In this document: positions 18,790 to 29,315 of the stretch, in pieces
Layout: each line of letters starts with the position of its first letter
Numbering within the stretch: position 1 is the first letter of the stretch
From: Rhodoferax sp.
Lineage (GTDB): Bacteria; Pseudomonadota; Gammaproteobacteria; Burkholderiales; Burkholderiaceae_C
Assembly (NCBI GenBank): GCA_031291305.1
Contig: JARLJH010000056.1
Span: forward strand, 1 to 64,000
Direction of reading: 5' to 3'
DNA: 64,000 bases
Notes under the pieces: generated by a model
Database searches by the model: none
Told to the model about the DNA's origin: nothing
The model's input: the letters and a program-made list of their open reading frames with translations, nothing else
Position numbers and translations under genes: made by a program

Positions 18790-19035
18790 TCATTCCCAGC
18801 GGGTGTAGGCCCAGCCACACATGGCAGCGCCCAGAAGCCACAATAGCCAGGTTTGGGATACGAGGTAGGGGTAAAGCATCAGCGCCACACCGGTCCAAGT
18901 CAGCTCTGGTGTGGACGTTTTTCTGCCCCTTCTGAAGACAACATAGCCAATGATGCCAAACAGGATCGACCCAGACAGGTACGCCGGACTGGGTAACTCA
19001 AGTCCGAGCGCGCCAAGGCTACTTAAATCATTCAC
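18790..19035 (-). CDS. Small two-helix membrane protein, unknown
   Basis: An 81-residue protein with two hydrophobic helices (about 18-36 with FRRGRK after it, and about 49-77). No family was recognised with confidence. It resembles short amino-acid-transport-like membrane proteins sometimes seen in Burkholderiales. It stands alone between the glycine-zipper gene and the S11 peptidase. Confidence 0.6.
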   Translation of the reverse strand: MNDLSSLGALGLELPSPAYLSGSILFGIIGYVVFRRGRKTSTPELTWTGVALMLYPYLVSQTWLLWLLGAAMCGWAYTRWE

Positions 19036-19129
19036 TTGAGAACCCCCAGTCGAATGTCGACGAGACTGCCCAGTATCCCGGCAAACTGCTTTGACGACTG
19101 GTCAACCCTGGGCTGACTACGGAAAAGTC

Positions 19130-19969
19130 TTAGCGAACCACGGTTTGGCGCGACATCGCGACAAGCGTCTTTTGCCTGGACAAAAATTGCCTGATCTGAA
19201 GCGCATCAAAAACGCGTGTGGAATTGGCCTTGGCGTTCAACAACACGAGTGTGGCATGCTTGCCCGCCTGCTCTATGCGCATGATGAGGCAATGCCCCGC
19301 CTCGTTGGTAAAGCCTGTCTTGGAGAGCAGCACGTCCCATCCGGATGCGCCAACGAGATGATTGGTGTTGTGCACCGTAAACGGGCGACCATTCGCCATG
19401 CGAATCGTATTGGACTTGTCACTTGTGATGTTGGTGATCAAGGGATATTTGCCAGCAGCCTGCGCCATTTTGGCCAAGTCAGAAGCGGTGGACGTATTTT
19501 CCGGAGACAAGCCAGTGGGCTCTTTGATCGTGGTGTTGGTCAAGCCCAGTGCCTTGATCTTGGCTTGAACCGCACGCAAAAAAGCGGCATTGCCTCCTGG
19601 ATAAGTGCGGGCCAACGCCGCCGCAGCGCGATTGTCAGACGACATCAGCGCCAGTTCAAAAATTTCTTTGCGCGTCCAGGTCGTGCCAACCGGCACATGT
19701 GACTTGCTGTGCTTGAGCATGTCAACATCCGCCTCCTGAATGGAAATTTTCTCTTCCATATTGGGTTTGCTGTCCAGCACAACCATGGCCGTCATGAGCT
19801 TCGTCAGCGAAGCAATCGGAACGACCACGTCCGGACTTTTGGACATCAACACATCGCCAGTGTCATCACTGATCACGATGACGTGTTCCGAACGCAGCGC
19901 GGCTGCTTGGCACGTGCCCATCACAAAGAGGCCGGCCAGACACAAGGCTTTTAGACTTTTCAAAATCAT
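19130..19969 (-). CDS. pbpG: D-alanyl-D-alanine endopeptidase (PBP7, S11)
   Basis: A 279-residue periplasmic serine peptidase with signal peptide (about 1-22). All three active-site motifs are present: S-x-x-K (ASLTKLM), S-x-N (SSDNRAA) and K-T-G (LSKTGFTNEAG). It lacks the C-terminal beta domain of PBP5-type carboxypeptidases, which points to the PBP7/8 endopeptidase group that cuts DD-crosslinks in peptidoglycan. Confidence 0.9.
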   Translation of the reverse strand: MILKSLKALCLAGLFVMGTCQAAALRSEHVIVISDDTGDVLMSKSPDVVVPIASLTKLMTAMVVLDSKPNMEEKISIQEADVDMLKHSKSHVPVGTTWTRKEIFELALMSSDNRAAAALARTYPGGNAAFLRAVQAKIKALGLTNTTIKEPTGLSPENTSTASDLAKMAQAAGKYPLITNITSDKSNTIRMANGRPFTVHNTNHLVGASGWDVLLSKTGFTNEAGHCLIMRIEQAGKHATLVLLNAKANSTRVFDALQIRQFLSRQKTLVAMSRQTVVR

Positions 19970-20180
19970 TTGATGGTTAGAAAAATAGAGAGAACGGGTG
20001 ATTCGGGCGCTTGAACGGCAAAACGTTCAGACTCAGCCAGCAGCGGGGTCAAGATGTTAGCCCGCGAGACTTAGCCGAGTCTTATGAAATGCAGGCGACA
20101 TTGTGCATTCAATACACCGTCAGGTGTGAAAAAAATAGCATCAACCTCTTGTGCAGCGCCTTGTTGGCACAGATACACCT

Positions 20181-20825
20181 TCAACCTGCATCAACCAGAT
20201 GCCCATGAACCAGACGCACCGACCTGTCTGCCATGTCGCGCGCCTCGGTTTCATCGTGGGTGACCAACAGGGTGGCCATGCCTGCGGCTTGGATGCGGGC
20301 GCGAAACTCTTGCCGCAGTGCCACCCGCAGGTCAGCGTCCAGCGCCGAGAACGGCTCGTCAAGCAACAGCGCCAGCGGCCGGGTGATCAGCGCACGCGCC
20401 AAGGCCACGCGCTGTTGCTCACCGCCCGACAGGTTCCAGACGCGCCGCCGCGCCAGATCGGTCAACCCAAAAACACCCAGCATCTGCAGCGCCTGTGCGC
20501 GGGCATCGCGCTTGGGCACACGCTGCTCCATCAGACCAAAGGCCACGTTGTCCTGCACATTCAGATGCGGAAACAGCGCGAAGTCCTGAAACATCAGCGC
20601 AAAACGGCGCCGCTCCGGCGGCACGCGGGTGATGTCTTGCCCATCAAACCAGACATTGCCTGCGTCGGGCACCTGCAATCCAGCCACGATATTGAGCAAG
20701 GTGCTCTTGCCGCTGCCCGATGGCCCGAGCAGCGCGACGATCTCGCCCGCCGCTACCCGCAGATTCACATCCTGCAGTAAGGGCTGGTCGGCATAACGCT
20801 GGTGGAGTTGGCGAAGTTCAAGCAT
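20181..20825 (-). CDS. thiQ: Thiamine ABC transporter ATPase ThiQ
   Basis: A 214-residue ABC ATPase with Walker A GPSGSGKST, signature LSGGEQQRVALARAL and Walker B LLLDEPFSALD. It drives uptake of thiamine or its phosphates with ThiP and ThiB. The ATG at 20825 overlaps the end of thiP by 8 bp. The compact size fits ThiQ rather than ferric-iron ATPases, and the TPP riboswitch at the operon head settles the substrate. Confidence 0.92.
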   Translation of the reverse strand: MLELRQLHQRYADQPLLQDVNLRVAAGEIVALLGPSGSGKSTLLNIVAGLQVPDAGNVWFDGQDITRVPPERRRFALMFQDFALFPHLNVQDNVAFGLMEQRVPKRDARAQALQMLGVFGLTDLARRRVWNLSGGEQQRVALARALITRPLALLLDEPFSALDADLRVALRQEFRARIQAAGMATLLVTHDETEARDMADRSVRLVHGHLVDAG

Positions 20826-22485
20826 GCTCAAAAGACGGGTGGCTGGTTGTTGCGTCGGACCCGATCCGGGACGCTTGGCTGCGGACATGAACATCCTTGT
20901 GCTGGCTGGTCGGCCACTCGATCAACAGGAACGCCGCCAGCGCCAGCGCCATCAACACACAAGCCAGCACCATGGCCGCATCCAGATTGGCCTGCCCTGG
21001 GCGACCCAGGCGCTGGTAAATCAGCGTCGTGAGGGTAGCCCACTCGGGGCGCGACAGAAACAAGGTCACCGCGAATTCTCCCAGGGCGGTGGCAGCTGCA
21101 AACGCCATGCCGCGGCGTAATGCCGGTGCCAGCAGCGGCAAGGTGACGCGCCAGAAGCATCGCCACGGACTGGCCCCCAGCGTGCGCGCTGCTTGCCCCA
21201 AATGCGCTGGCAAACCATCCAGCCCTGCGGACAGTGACTTGGCGACAAACGGGTAAGCCAGCACAGCGTAGGCGGCCATCAGCAACACCAGGCTGGCGGT
21301 GAGCGACGGGTAGAGCAACAACAACCCGAAGGCCACCGTCACCGGCGACACCACAAACGGCAAAAATGCCGCCGCACGCCAAATCACGGACGCTTGCGCT
21401 GCAAACGCATGCAACACACCCAGCAGCGTGGCCAGCATCAGCGCCACGAAGGAAAAGCGCAGCGTGTTCCACAAGGCGGCCCATGTTTCTGCATCAAATA
21501 TGCCTGTAGCCCCCGTCCATAAAGCGCTAGCCGCTTTTACAAATATAGCAAGAATAGGCAGGGCACAAACCACAAACAGCACGGCCAAGGCCAAGCCCAG
21601 CGCCAGCCACTGCCACGTGGTTTGCGGACGCTGGCGCGCAATAGGCACCCTGCGCATCGGTGCCATCAGGCGCTTTTCCAGTGCGGCATACGCCAAGGCC
21701 ACGGTGCCGGTCAACAGCAACATCCACAGCGCCAGCACACTGGCCTGACCAAGCTGCAGCTCGTACGCCACCAGCGTGTAGATCTCGACCTCAACCGTCG
21801 CGTAGCGCTGGCCACCCAACACCAGCGCCAAGCCAAACCCGGCAAAACAGTACAAGAACACCAGACACAAACTCGATACCAGCCACGGCGCTATCGCAGG
21901 CCACTCCACCCGCCAAAAAGCGCGCCAAGGTGTAGCTCCTAACGAGCGCGCAGCAGCTACCTGGCGTGCATTGACCTGTCCCAGCGCGTCTGCCCCAGCA
22001 CGCACCACCAGGCACAGGTTAAAAAACAGATTGCCATACAGCAGCAGCCAGGGCGTGTCTTGCAGGTTCAGGCCCAAGGGGGCGCTGAGCACCCCGTGCG
22101 GCCCCCACAGCGCCAGCACGCCCAGGGCCGCCACCAGCGTGGGAACCACAAACGGCAGCATCAACAGGCGCAACACCAGAGTCCGCCCTAGGAACTCAAA
22201 GCGCGCCAGCACCCAGGCCAGCGGCAACCCCAAACCCAGCGCCAGCACACAGGTGATGCCGGCCTGCGCCAGCGACCACAGCACCCGCCAGCGCAGGTAA
22301 TCGTCCTGCCAGGGCCTCCAGAGGGACAGCGCGGCACCAGAACCCAGGTCGCCAGTAAAACCTTCCAGCGCCAGTCGCGCCAGGGGTGCCAGCAGCATCA
22401 ACACCAAGGCCGCCGCTGGCAGCAGCGCCAGCCACAGCCCACGCCGAGCCACCCCACGCTGCGTAGGTAATCCCACCCGTGTCAT
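20818..22485 (-). CDS. thiP: Thiamine ABC transporter permease ThiP
   Basis: A 555-residue permease built of two fused halves of about six helices each. Each half carries a cytoplasmic coupling loop (AAARSLGATPWRAFW and AARTLGASPWRCFW). It forms the membrane channel for thiamine with ThiQ and ThiB. Two dispersed repeats lie inside the gene (21495-21550 and 21930-21960), both read in frame; the second follows the first EAA loop. Confidence 0.9.
   Translation of the reverse strand: MTRVGLPTQRGVARRGLWLALLPAAALVLMLLAPLARLALEGFTGDLGSGAALSLWRPWQDDYLRWRVLWSLAQAGITCVLALGLGLPLAWVLARFEFLGRTLVLRLLMLPFVVPTLVAALGVLALWGPHGVLSAPLGLNLQDTPWLLLYGNLFFNLCLVVRAGADALGQVNARQVAAARSLGATPWRAFWRVEWPAIAPWLVSSLCLVFLYCFAGFGLALVLGGQRYATVEVEIYTLVAYELQLGQASVLALWMLLLTGTVALAYAALEKRLMAPMRRVPIARQRPQTTWQWLALGLALAVLFVVCALPILAIFVKAASALWTGATGIFDAETWAALWNTLRFSFVALMLATLLGVLHAFAAQASVIWRAAAFLPFVVSPVTVAFGLLLLYPSLTASLVLLMAAYAVLAYPFVAKSLSAGLDGLPAHLGQAARTLGASPWRCFWRVTLPLLAPALRRGMAFAAATALGEFAVTLFLSRPEWATLTTLIYQRLGRPGQANLDAAMVLACVLMALALAAFLLIEWPTSQHKDVHVRSQASRIGSDATTSHPSFEHA
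21495..21550 (+). repeat. Dispersed element inside thiP
   Basis: Reads ATGCCTGTAGCCCCC, spacer, AAAGCGCTAGCCGCT, then ACAAATATAGC. It is visibly AT-richer than flanking thiP sequence and lies in the periplasmic loop region between permease halves. Confidence 0.65.
21930..21960 (-). repeat. Dispersed element (short copy) inside thiP
   Basis: On the minus strand it reads GTAGCTGCTGCGCG, then CTCGTTAGGAGCTACAC. It is a short, imperfect copy with the paired AGCT ends. Confidence 0.45.
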
Positions 22486-22516
22486 GCTGCGCCTCGCTGC
22501 CAGGTGTCCGGTGCAA

Positions 22517-23539
22517 CTACTTCAACACCACCTGCGTCCAGCGCGCCACCCACTGCGCGCCCTTGTCGGCAATCACTTGCGGGGGCAGGCTCTCAAAAGC
22601 CGTGGGCTCGGTGGCATGGGTCATCACTGGTGCCAACGGCGTTTTGGGCACAGCGGGGTACATCCACATTTCGGTTTGCAGGGCTTGCTGCACCGGCGCA
22701 GAACGCATGAAATCGACAAACTTCAGCGCCATGGATTGGTGCGTGGAGCCCTTGATCAGCCCCACACCTTCCACCTGGCGAAAAACGCCACCGGCCAAAT
22801 TCAAACTGGCGGTGGGCGACTCAAGGAGTTTTGTCTTCGCATAAAACACCTCGGCCGCCGGGCTGGTGGCGTAACTCACCACCAACGGATAAGCGCCCTT
22901 GTTGAGGCTGAACTCGGTGTAATACGCCTCGCTCCAGCCCTTGACCACTTTCAGGCCATTGGCGCGCATCTGTGCCCACCAGGCAAAGGCCTTCTCCTCC
23001 CCCATATTGGCAATGGTGGCCAGCAGGAAGGCGTAGCCGGGGCTGGACGTGGCCGGATTGGGCACCACCAGCCAGCCTTTGTAGGCGGGCAGCGTCAGGT
23101 CTTGCAGAGTTTTTGGCAGCGGCGTGCCGCCTTTGGCCACGAAGGCGCGGTCGTAGTTGAGGTTGACAAAGCCATAGTCCACAGCGGCCAGCGCGGCGCC
23201 CAGTGGCGCGTCTGCTGTGCCTGTGGCCTGCGCCAGTGTCGGCTCCAGAACGCCCGCTGCCAGAGCCTTGGCTTGCAGGGTGTTGTCAATGCCGTAGACC
23301 ACGTCCGCAATCGGCTGGGCGCGGGTGAGGATCAGCTTGTTGAGCATTTCACCGGCATCCCCGCCTTTGATGATCGCCAGCTTCACGCCGTTTTGCGTTT
23401 CAAACTGCGTCAACAAAGGCTTGGGCAGAGAAAACGAGCTGTGCACCATCACGCGCAATTCGTCTGCGGCGTGGGTCAGCATGGAAAAACTTGACATGGC
23501 CAGAGCAGTAGCGGCCAGAGTAAACAGACGACGGTTCAT
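22517..23539 (-). CDS. thiB: Thiamine ABC transporter binding protein ThiB
   Basis: A 340-residue periplasmic binding protein with signal peptide (about 1-24). The sequence has typical ThiB blocks: VMVHSSFSLPK, VYGIDNTLQAKA, PLAAVDYGFVNLNYD and VVSYATSPAAEV. It delivers thiamine, TMP or TPP to ThiP/ThiQ. It is first in the operon, 183 bp after the TPP riboswitch end nearest to it is counted from the riboswitch 5' side, with the switch directly upstream. Confidence 0.92.
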   Translation of the reverse strand: MNRRLFTLAATALAMSSFSMLTHAADELRVMVHSSFSLPKPLLTQFETQNGVKLAIIKGGDAGEMLNKLILTRAQPIADVVYGIDNTLQAKALAAGVLEPTLAQATGTADAPLGAALAAVDYGFVNLNYDRAFVAKGGTPLPKTLQDLTLPAYKGWLVVPNPATSSPGYAFLLATIANMGEEKAFAWWAQMRANGLKVVKGWSEAYYTEFSLNKGAYPLVVSYATSPAAEVFYAKTKLLESPTASLNLAGGVFRQVEGVGLIKGSTHQSMALKFVDFMRSAPVQQALQTEMWMYPAVPKTPLAPVMTHATEPTAFESLPPQVIADKGAQWVARWTQVVLK

Positions 23540-23621
23540 GACTTTCCCTTAAAAGCGCCAGCACTGCAGGAGTGCGGGTTCAAAGGGGTCAACCGGCAAG
23601 CGGCTTTGTCCAACCCATCAC

Positions 23622-23697
23622 GCTCCCTACGCTGGCATGATCCAGATCAGGTATGGGGACTCTCTCAGCCTGGCAAAACGCCAGACACCCCCGGTGA
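23622..23697 (-). promoter_or_regulatory. TPP riboswitch (thi box) controlling thiBPQ
   Basis: On the minus strand the core elements appear in order: GGGGGTGTC, a hairpin GGCGTTTTGCC, CTGAGAGAG, then CCTGATCTGGATCATGCCAGCG and GGGAG. This is the standard TPP-binding aptamer. It lies about 80 bases before the thiB start, so thiamine pyrophosphate should shut the operon down. I did not identify the exact expression platform. Confidence 0.95.
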
Positions 23698-23734
23698 AGC
23701 GCTGAATTGTACGAGCCAGCCTGCTTGCGCGAGA

Positions 23735-25801
23735 TCAAGCGGGACTGTTCGACTGCTGCACCATGGCCTCAGCCTGAATCGCCGTGAGCGCGATGGTGAA
23801 CACGATGTCATCCACCAGCGCACCGCGCGACAAGTCGTTCACCGGCTTGCGCAACCCCTGCAGCATCGGCCCCACCGACACCACGTTGGCCGAGCGCTGC
23901 ACCGCCTTGTAGGTGGTGTTACCGGTGTTCAAATCCGGGAAGATGAACACCGTGGCCTGACCCGCCACCAGGCTGCCCGGGGCTTTTTGCGCGGCAACAT
24001 CCTTCACAGTGGCGGCGTCGTACTGCATCGGACCGTCAATCACCAGATCGGGCCAGCGGGACTTGGCCAACTCTGTGGCGGCACGCACTTTTTCCACATC
24101 GTCGCCCGCGCCCGAAACCCCAGTGCTGTAGCTGATCATGGCGACTTTGGGGTCGATGCCGAAGGCTTTGGCGCTGTCGGCGCTTTGCCGGGCGATCTCG
24201 GCCAGTTCCTCGGCCTTCGGGTCCGGGTTGATGGCGCAGTCGGCATACACCAACACCTGCTCGGGCATCAGCATGAAAAAGCACGATGACACGATGCTTG
24301 ACCCCGGTGCCGTCTTGATCAGTTGCAGCGCCGGACGCACCGTGTTGGCGGTGGTGTGAACCGCGCCGCTGACCAGACCATCCACTTCACTGACGGCTAG
24401 CATCATGGTGCCCAGCACCACGGTGTCTTCCAGTGCGACCAGCGCCTGTCCCGGTGTCAGCCCCTTGCTCTTGCGCAGTTCCACCATGGGCGCGACAAAA
24501 CGTTCGGCAATCTCGGCGGGGTCCAGAATCTCCAACCCCTCGGGCAGTTCGACGCCCATCGCATCGGCCACCGACTGGATGTGCTTACGCTTGCCCAGCA
24601 GCACGCAGCGCGCCAGACCCTTCTCGGTACAAATGACGGCGGCGCGAATGGTGCGCGGCTCGTCGCCTTCGGGCAACACGATGCGCTTGTTGGCAGCGCG
24701 CGCCTTTTGCATGAGCTGGTAGCGAAACGCCGGGGGCGACATGCGCGTGGAAGTGGCGTGCTCCAGCCCGGCGCAGATGGCATCGGCATCGAGTTGCTCC
24801 ACCACGCTATCGATCACCTGATTCATGCGCGTGTGATCGTCCTGCGGCACGGCCAGCGGCAAACGACTGATCTGCGAGGCCGTCTGGTAACTGTCACCCT
24901 CGGTACGCAGCACCGGCAAACCGCTTTGGAAAGCTTTTGCACCAAATTTCTGGATACGTGGGCTGATAAAGCTGTGGTGCGTGAGCACCAGACCGGCCAG
25001 CTCAATACCGTTGCTGGCCGCCAGCGCGGTAGCCAGCATGACATCATCGCGGTCGCCCGCGCTGATCACCAGCGCGCCGGGCTTCAGGCGCGGGATCACC
25101 TCGGCCACCGAACGGCCACACAACACGGTTTCACGCACACGGCGGGTAGCCACTTCGCCTTCGATCATCACCTCGGCACCCAGATGCCGGGCCACATCCA
25201 GCGTGCGTGGCGCAGCGAGCAGCGGGTTCTCGCGCACCACGCCAAAAATCGGCACCCCGTCGAGTTGGCTGGCCACGGCGGCTTCATCAAAATCCACCCC
25301 CACTCGGTTGAAGATGACGCCTTCCACATGGCGACCCGAGTTGCGCACCCTGGCGATCAGGTAGCGTGTCTGGGCAACCCCTTCGGCATCGGCGCCACTG
25401 GCGACAAGAATCACATCGGCTTGCAGGCTGCGGGAAATATCAGCCGAGAGCTGTGGCAAAAAAGCGCGCGTGGGGTCTGCGTGGATACTTTCCACAACCA
25501 GCACATCCGCCCCTTTGGCACCCGACATGGCCAGGCTGACGATGTCTTCCAGCACCTCGTCGGTCTTGCCACTGGTCACCCGCTGAGTCACCAGACTCAT
25601 GGGTAGTGGCTCGGGGGTGGACTCGGCCTGGCAAATGCTGCGCGCAAACAGCACAGAGGGTTCGGCATCTGGCGCATGTTTGGTCAAGGGCTTGACAAAC
25701 GCGACCTTCAGTCCACGGCGCTGCAAAGCGCGAAACAGACCCAAGGACACCGATGTCAAGCCGACATTGGGCTCCGTGGCGGTCAAGAAGTAAGTACGCA
25801 T
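23735..25801 (-). CDS. pta: Phosphate acetyltransferase
   Basis: A 688-residue long-form Pta converting acetyl-CoA and phosphate to acetyl-phosphate and CoA. It has an N-terminal P-loop, BioD-like domain (TATEPNVGLTSVSLGLF), a central DRTGG domain (about 215-330) and the C-terminal catalytic PTA_PTB domain (VLPEGDEPRTIRAA, SGAVHTTANTVRPALQ, SYSTGVSG, DGPMQYDAA). The ATG at 25801 gives the family N-terminus MRTYFLT. No ackA is visible in the window. Confidence 0.95.
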   Translation of the reverse strand: MRTYFLTATEPNVGLTSVSLGLFRALQRRGLKVAFVKPLTKHAPDAEPSVLFARSICQAESTPEPLPMSLVTQRVTSGKTDEVLEDIVSLAMSGAKGADVLVVESIHADPTRAFLPQLSADISRSLQADVILVASGADAEGVAQTRYLIARVRNSGRHVEGVIFNRVGVDFDEAAVASQLDGVPIFGVVRENPLLAAPRTLDVARHLGAEVMIEGEVATRRVRETVLCGRSVAEVIPRLKPGALVISAGDRDDVMLATALAASNGIELAGLVLTHHSFISPRIQKFGAKAFQSGLPVLRTEGDSYQTASQISRLPLAVPQDDHTRMNQVIDSVVEQLDADAICAGLEHATSTRMSPPAFRYQLMQKARAANKRIVLPEGDEPRTIRAAVICTEKGLARCVLLGKRKHIQSVADAMGVELPEGLEILDPAEIAERFVAPMVELRKSKGLTPGQALVALEDTVVLGTMMLAVSEVDGLVSGAVHTTANTVRPALQLIKTAPGSSIVSSCFFMLMPEQVLVYADCAINPDPKAEELAEIARQSADSAKAFGIDPKVAMISYSTGVSGAGDDVEKVRAATELAKSRWPDLVIDGPMQYDAATVKDVAAQKAPGSLVAGQATVFIFPDLNTGNTTYKAVQRSANVVSVGPMLQGLRKPVNDLSRGALVDDIVFTIALTAIQAEAMVQQSNSPA

Positions 25802-25940
25802 GGGAACAACTCCGAATGATGCAATGCAGCACCCATTATCCAAGGGTTAACCCAGGGATTGAAAAAAACTCACCGTTCGGGTGCGATTCAAAGTGATGTG
25901 GTGTGTTGGCGTGGAACAAGCAGCATCGACACACGGCGCG

Positions 25941-26060
25941 GCGACTGGGTCAGGCGCATGCGGTTTTGGGGTGAAAGCACGCGCGGGGTTACCTGGCGGT
26001 ATGCGAGAAGCACAAGACGCGCGCATTTCACCCCAAAGCCCGGTCACCTGACCCAGTCAC
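25941..26060 (+). repeat. 120-bp palindromic element, copy 1
   Basis: Arms of about 45 bases: left GACTGGGTCAGGCGCATGCG then GGTTTTGGGGTGAAA and CACGCGCGG; right is nearly the reverse complement (CGCGCATTTCACCCC, AAAGCCCGGTCACCTGAC, CCAGTC). The loop is about 30 bases. The size and shape resemble a MITE or large REP-type unit. No transposase is nearby. Confidence 0.75.
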
Positions 26061-26143
26061 CACACCTTATGGGTTTTTGAAGCCGAACGGGATCAGAAGA
26101 AACCCAGGAAAACCAGGAAACACGGGCACCCGAGGCAGAATAT

Positions 26144-26192
26144 GCATCTATTTTGATAGCTGCCAGTGTTTTCCACATAAGGGCTTGATGCT
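26144..26192 (-). repeat. Dispersed element between the palindromes
   Basis: On the minus strand it reads GCATCAAGCCCTTATG, spacer, then CTGGCAGCTATCAAAATA. It fits the AGCCCTT ... AGCTAT pattern. Confidence 0.55.
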
Positions 26193-26235
26193 GTTTACCT
26201 ATCACATCAGTCAAAACCAATACGGTTGAGACAGG

Positions 26236-26355
26236 GTGATTGGGTCAGACGACCGGGCTTTGGGGCCAAAGGCGCGTGTCTCAGGGGTTGGCATGCTGAT
26301 CGACACCACCCGCGCGTGATTTGGCTCCAAAACCGCATGCGTCTGGCCCGGTCGC
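26236..26355 (-). repeat. 120-bp palindromic element, copy 2 (inverted)
   Basis: Its reverse complement aligns with copy 1 over the full 120 bases without length change. Arms differ from copy 1 in coordinated fashion: GGGTGAAA becomes GAGCCAAA on one side while TTTCACCC becomes TTTGGCCC on the other. It ends 4 bases before the stop codon of the NadR-like gene. Confidence 0.75.
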
Positions 26356-26359
26356 CCCC

Positions 26360-26905
26360 TCAAAGTCCAGACACCCGCGCCAACACGGCCGAACGCGCCG
26401 CCTGCAAACGCGCAGGGCCGCAGCCGACAATGCGCACCACGTTCGATTGCAGAGCCAACTGCTGCGCCAGCATGGCGTGCACCGCCGCTTGCGCGGCTTG
26501 CCCATCGCGCTGTAGGCCATCGGCCACCCAGGGCAGGTCGGGCTGCAACCACAGGGTCAGGGCATAGCGGCGGTGGTGCGCCTGCGCCGGGGCCAGCAGA
26601 CTGCTGTCGGCAAAGTAATGCATGCTGTACAGCGCCGTCAGCAGTGGCGCGGTATCACATAAAACAATAGCTGAATATCCAGGTTTTACCTGGGCTATAG
26701 CCTGATTTTCCTTGTGAATCTGCGCCTGCATCAGCGCGGCCTGCTCGTGCACCCGTGGCGTGCGTCCGTGAGCGCTGCACCAGTCCCGCAAAACCTCTGG
26801 CACCGCGCTGGCACCCAACTCCGCCGCGAGCTCATGCACCAAAGACGTCTTGCCGGTGCATTCGGCACCGATCACGCAGATCAGCCGTGGCGTGTCTTGG
26901 GCCAT
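26360..26905 (-). CDS. NadR-like P-loop kinase
   Basis: A 181-residue P-loop protein (Walker A GAECTGKTSL near residue 14) resembling the ribosylnicotinamide kinase domain of NadR. The conserved VLCDTAPLLTALY is the Walker B-like region. NadR-type domains phosphorylate nicotinamide riboside; without the adenylyltransferase or DNA-binding domain the exact substrate here is uncertain. A dispersed repeat (26660-26710) lies within the gene just before that Walker B region. It lies 23 bp after serS on the same strand. Confidence 0.75.
   Translation of the reverse strand: MAQDTPRLICVIGAECTGKTSLVHELAAELGASAVPEVLRDWCSAHGRTPRVHEQAALMQAQIHKENQAIAQVKPGYSAIVLCDTAPLLTALYSMHYFADSSLLAPAQAHHRRYALTLWLQPDLPWVADGLQRDGQAAQAAVHAMLAQQLALQSNVVRIVGCGPARLQAARSAVLARVSGL
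26660..26710 (-). repeat. Dispersed element inside the NadR-like gene
   Basis: On the minus strand it reads CAGGCTATAGCCCAGGTAAA, ACCTGGATATTCAGCTATTG. This is close to the copy at 49118 and contains the inner palindrome CCAGGTAAAACCTGG. Confidence 0.65.
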
Positions 26906-26928
26906 ACCACGCGCCCTGCCCGCCTTGA

Positions 26929-28315
<1,387 letters not shown>

Positions 28316-28328
28316 GATTCACATAGCA

Positions 28329-29315
28329 TCAGGATCGCGCAGTGGTCGCGATGGACTCAACATCGCCGTTCAGTCGCAAACCTTTGGGCAGCGGAAACTT
28401 CACCGTTTCGGGTTGGCCCGGCATGGTTTGCACGGACACCGCACCCAGCGCCTTGATGCGGTCAATGACCTGACGTACCAAAATCTCGGGCGCCGAGGCA
28501 CCGGCTGTCAGACCGACACGTGTGCAGCCCGCAAACCACTGCGGCTGCAAGTCGGCAGCGTTGTCGACCATGTAACCTGGCGTGCCGAGCTTGCGTGCCA
28601 GTTCGGCCAGCCGGTTGCTGTTGGAACTGGTGGGGCTGCCCACGACGATGACCACATCCACCTGCGCGCTCATCAGCTTGACGGCGTCCTGGCGGTTTTG
28701 TGTGGCGTAGCAAATGTCTTGCTGCTTGGGCTCGCGCACGCTTGGAAAGCGCGCCTTGATGGCTGCCGCAATGTCAGCGGCGTCGTCCACGCTGAGGGTG
28801 GTTTGCGTCACCACGGCCAGCTTGTCGGTCTGGCCGGGCTGGATGCGGTCCACATCTTCCACGCTGTCCACCAGATGGATGCCGCCATCAAGCTGGCCCA
28901 TGGTGCCTTCGACCTCGGGGTGACCTTTGTGGCCGATCATGATGAACTCAAAACCCTCTTTGGCCAGTTTGGCCACTTCCACATGCACCTTGGTCACCAG
29001 CGGGCAGGTGGCGTCAAAGATGCGAAAACCCCGCTCGGCGGCTTCCTGCTGCACCGCACGGCTCACGCCATGGGCAGAAAAAACCAGCGTAGCCCCCGCT
29101 GGCACGTCATCCAGCTCTTCAATAAAGATAGCACCCTTGGCTTTCAGATCGTTCACCACATAGGTGTTGTGCACGATCTCGTGGCGCACGTAGATGGGCG
29201 CGCCGAACTTGACCAGGGCCTTTTCGACAATCTCAATGGCGCGGTCCACACCGGCGCAAAAGCCGCGCGGCTCAGCCAACAGGATACTGACCCCCACGCC
29301 AAGCGCATCGCTCAT
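28329..29315 (-). CDS. ispH: HMB-PP reductase IspH (LytB)
   Basis: A 328-residue [4Fe-4S] enzyme making IPP and DMAPP in the last step of the MEP isoprenoid pathway. The three cluster cysteines appear in [12 protein letters not shown] (Cys20), [11 protein letters not shown] and [10 protein letters not shown]. Substrate-binding HGVSRAV and SNSNRLAE are intact. It overlaps the slpA stop by 4 bp (ATGA), an arrangement common in proteobacteria. Confidence 0.96.
   Translation of the reverse strand: MSDALGVGVSILLAEPRGFCAGVDRAIEIVEKALVKFGAPIYVRHEIVHNTYVVNDLKAKGAIFIEELDDVPAGATLVFSAHGVSRAVQQEAAERGFRIFDATCPLVTKVHVEVAKLAKEGFEFIMIGHKGHPEVEGTMGQLDGGIHLVDSVEDVDRIQPGQTDKLAVVTQTTLSVDDAADIAAAIKARFPSVREPKQQDICYATQNRQDAVKLMSAQVDVVIVVGSPTSSNSNRLAELARKLGTPGYMVDNAADLQPQWFAGCTRVGLTAGASAPEILVRQVIDRIKALGAVSVQTMPGQPETVKFPLPKGLRLNGDVESIATTARS

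Larger units (their letters stand above)
25802..26359. other. Repeat-rich intergenic region, pta to NadR-like gene
   Basis: These 558 bases hold two 120-bp palindromic elements in opposite orientation (25941-26060 and 26236-26355) and one dispersed short element between them (26144-26192). The short open frames here follow the palindromes and are not genes. The pta promoter must lie near 25802-25940. Confidence 0.7.
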
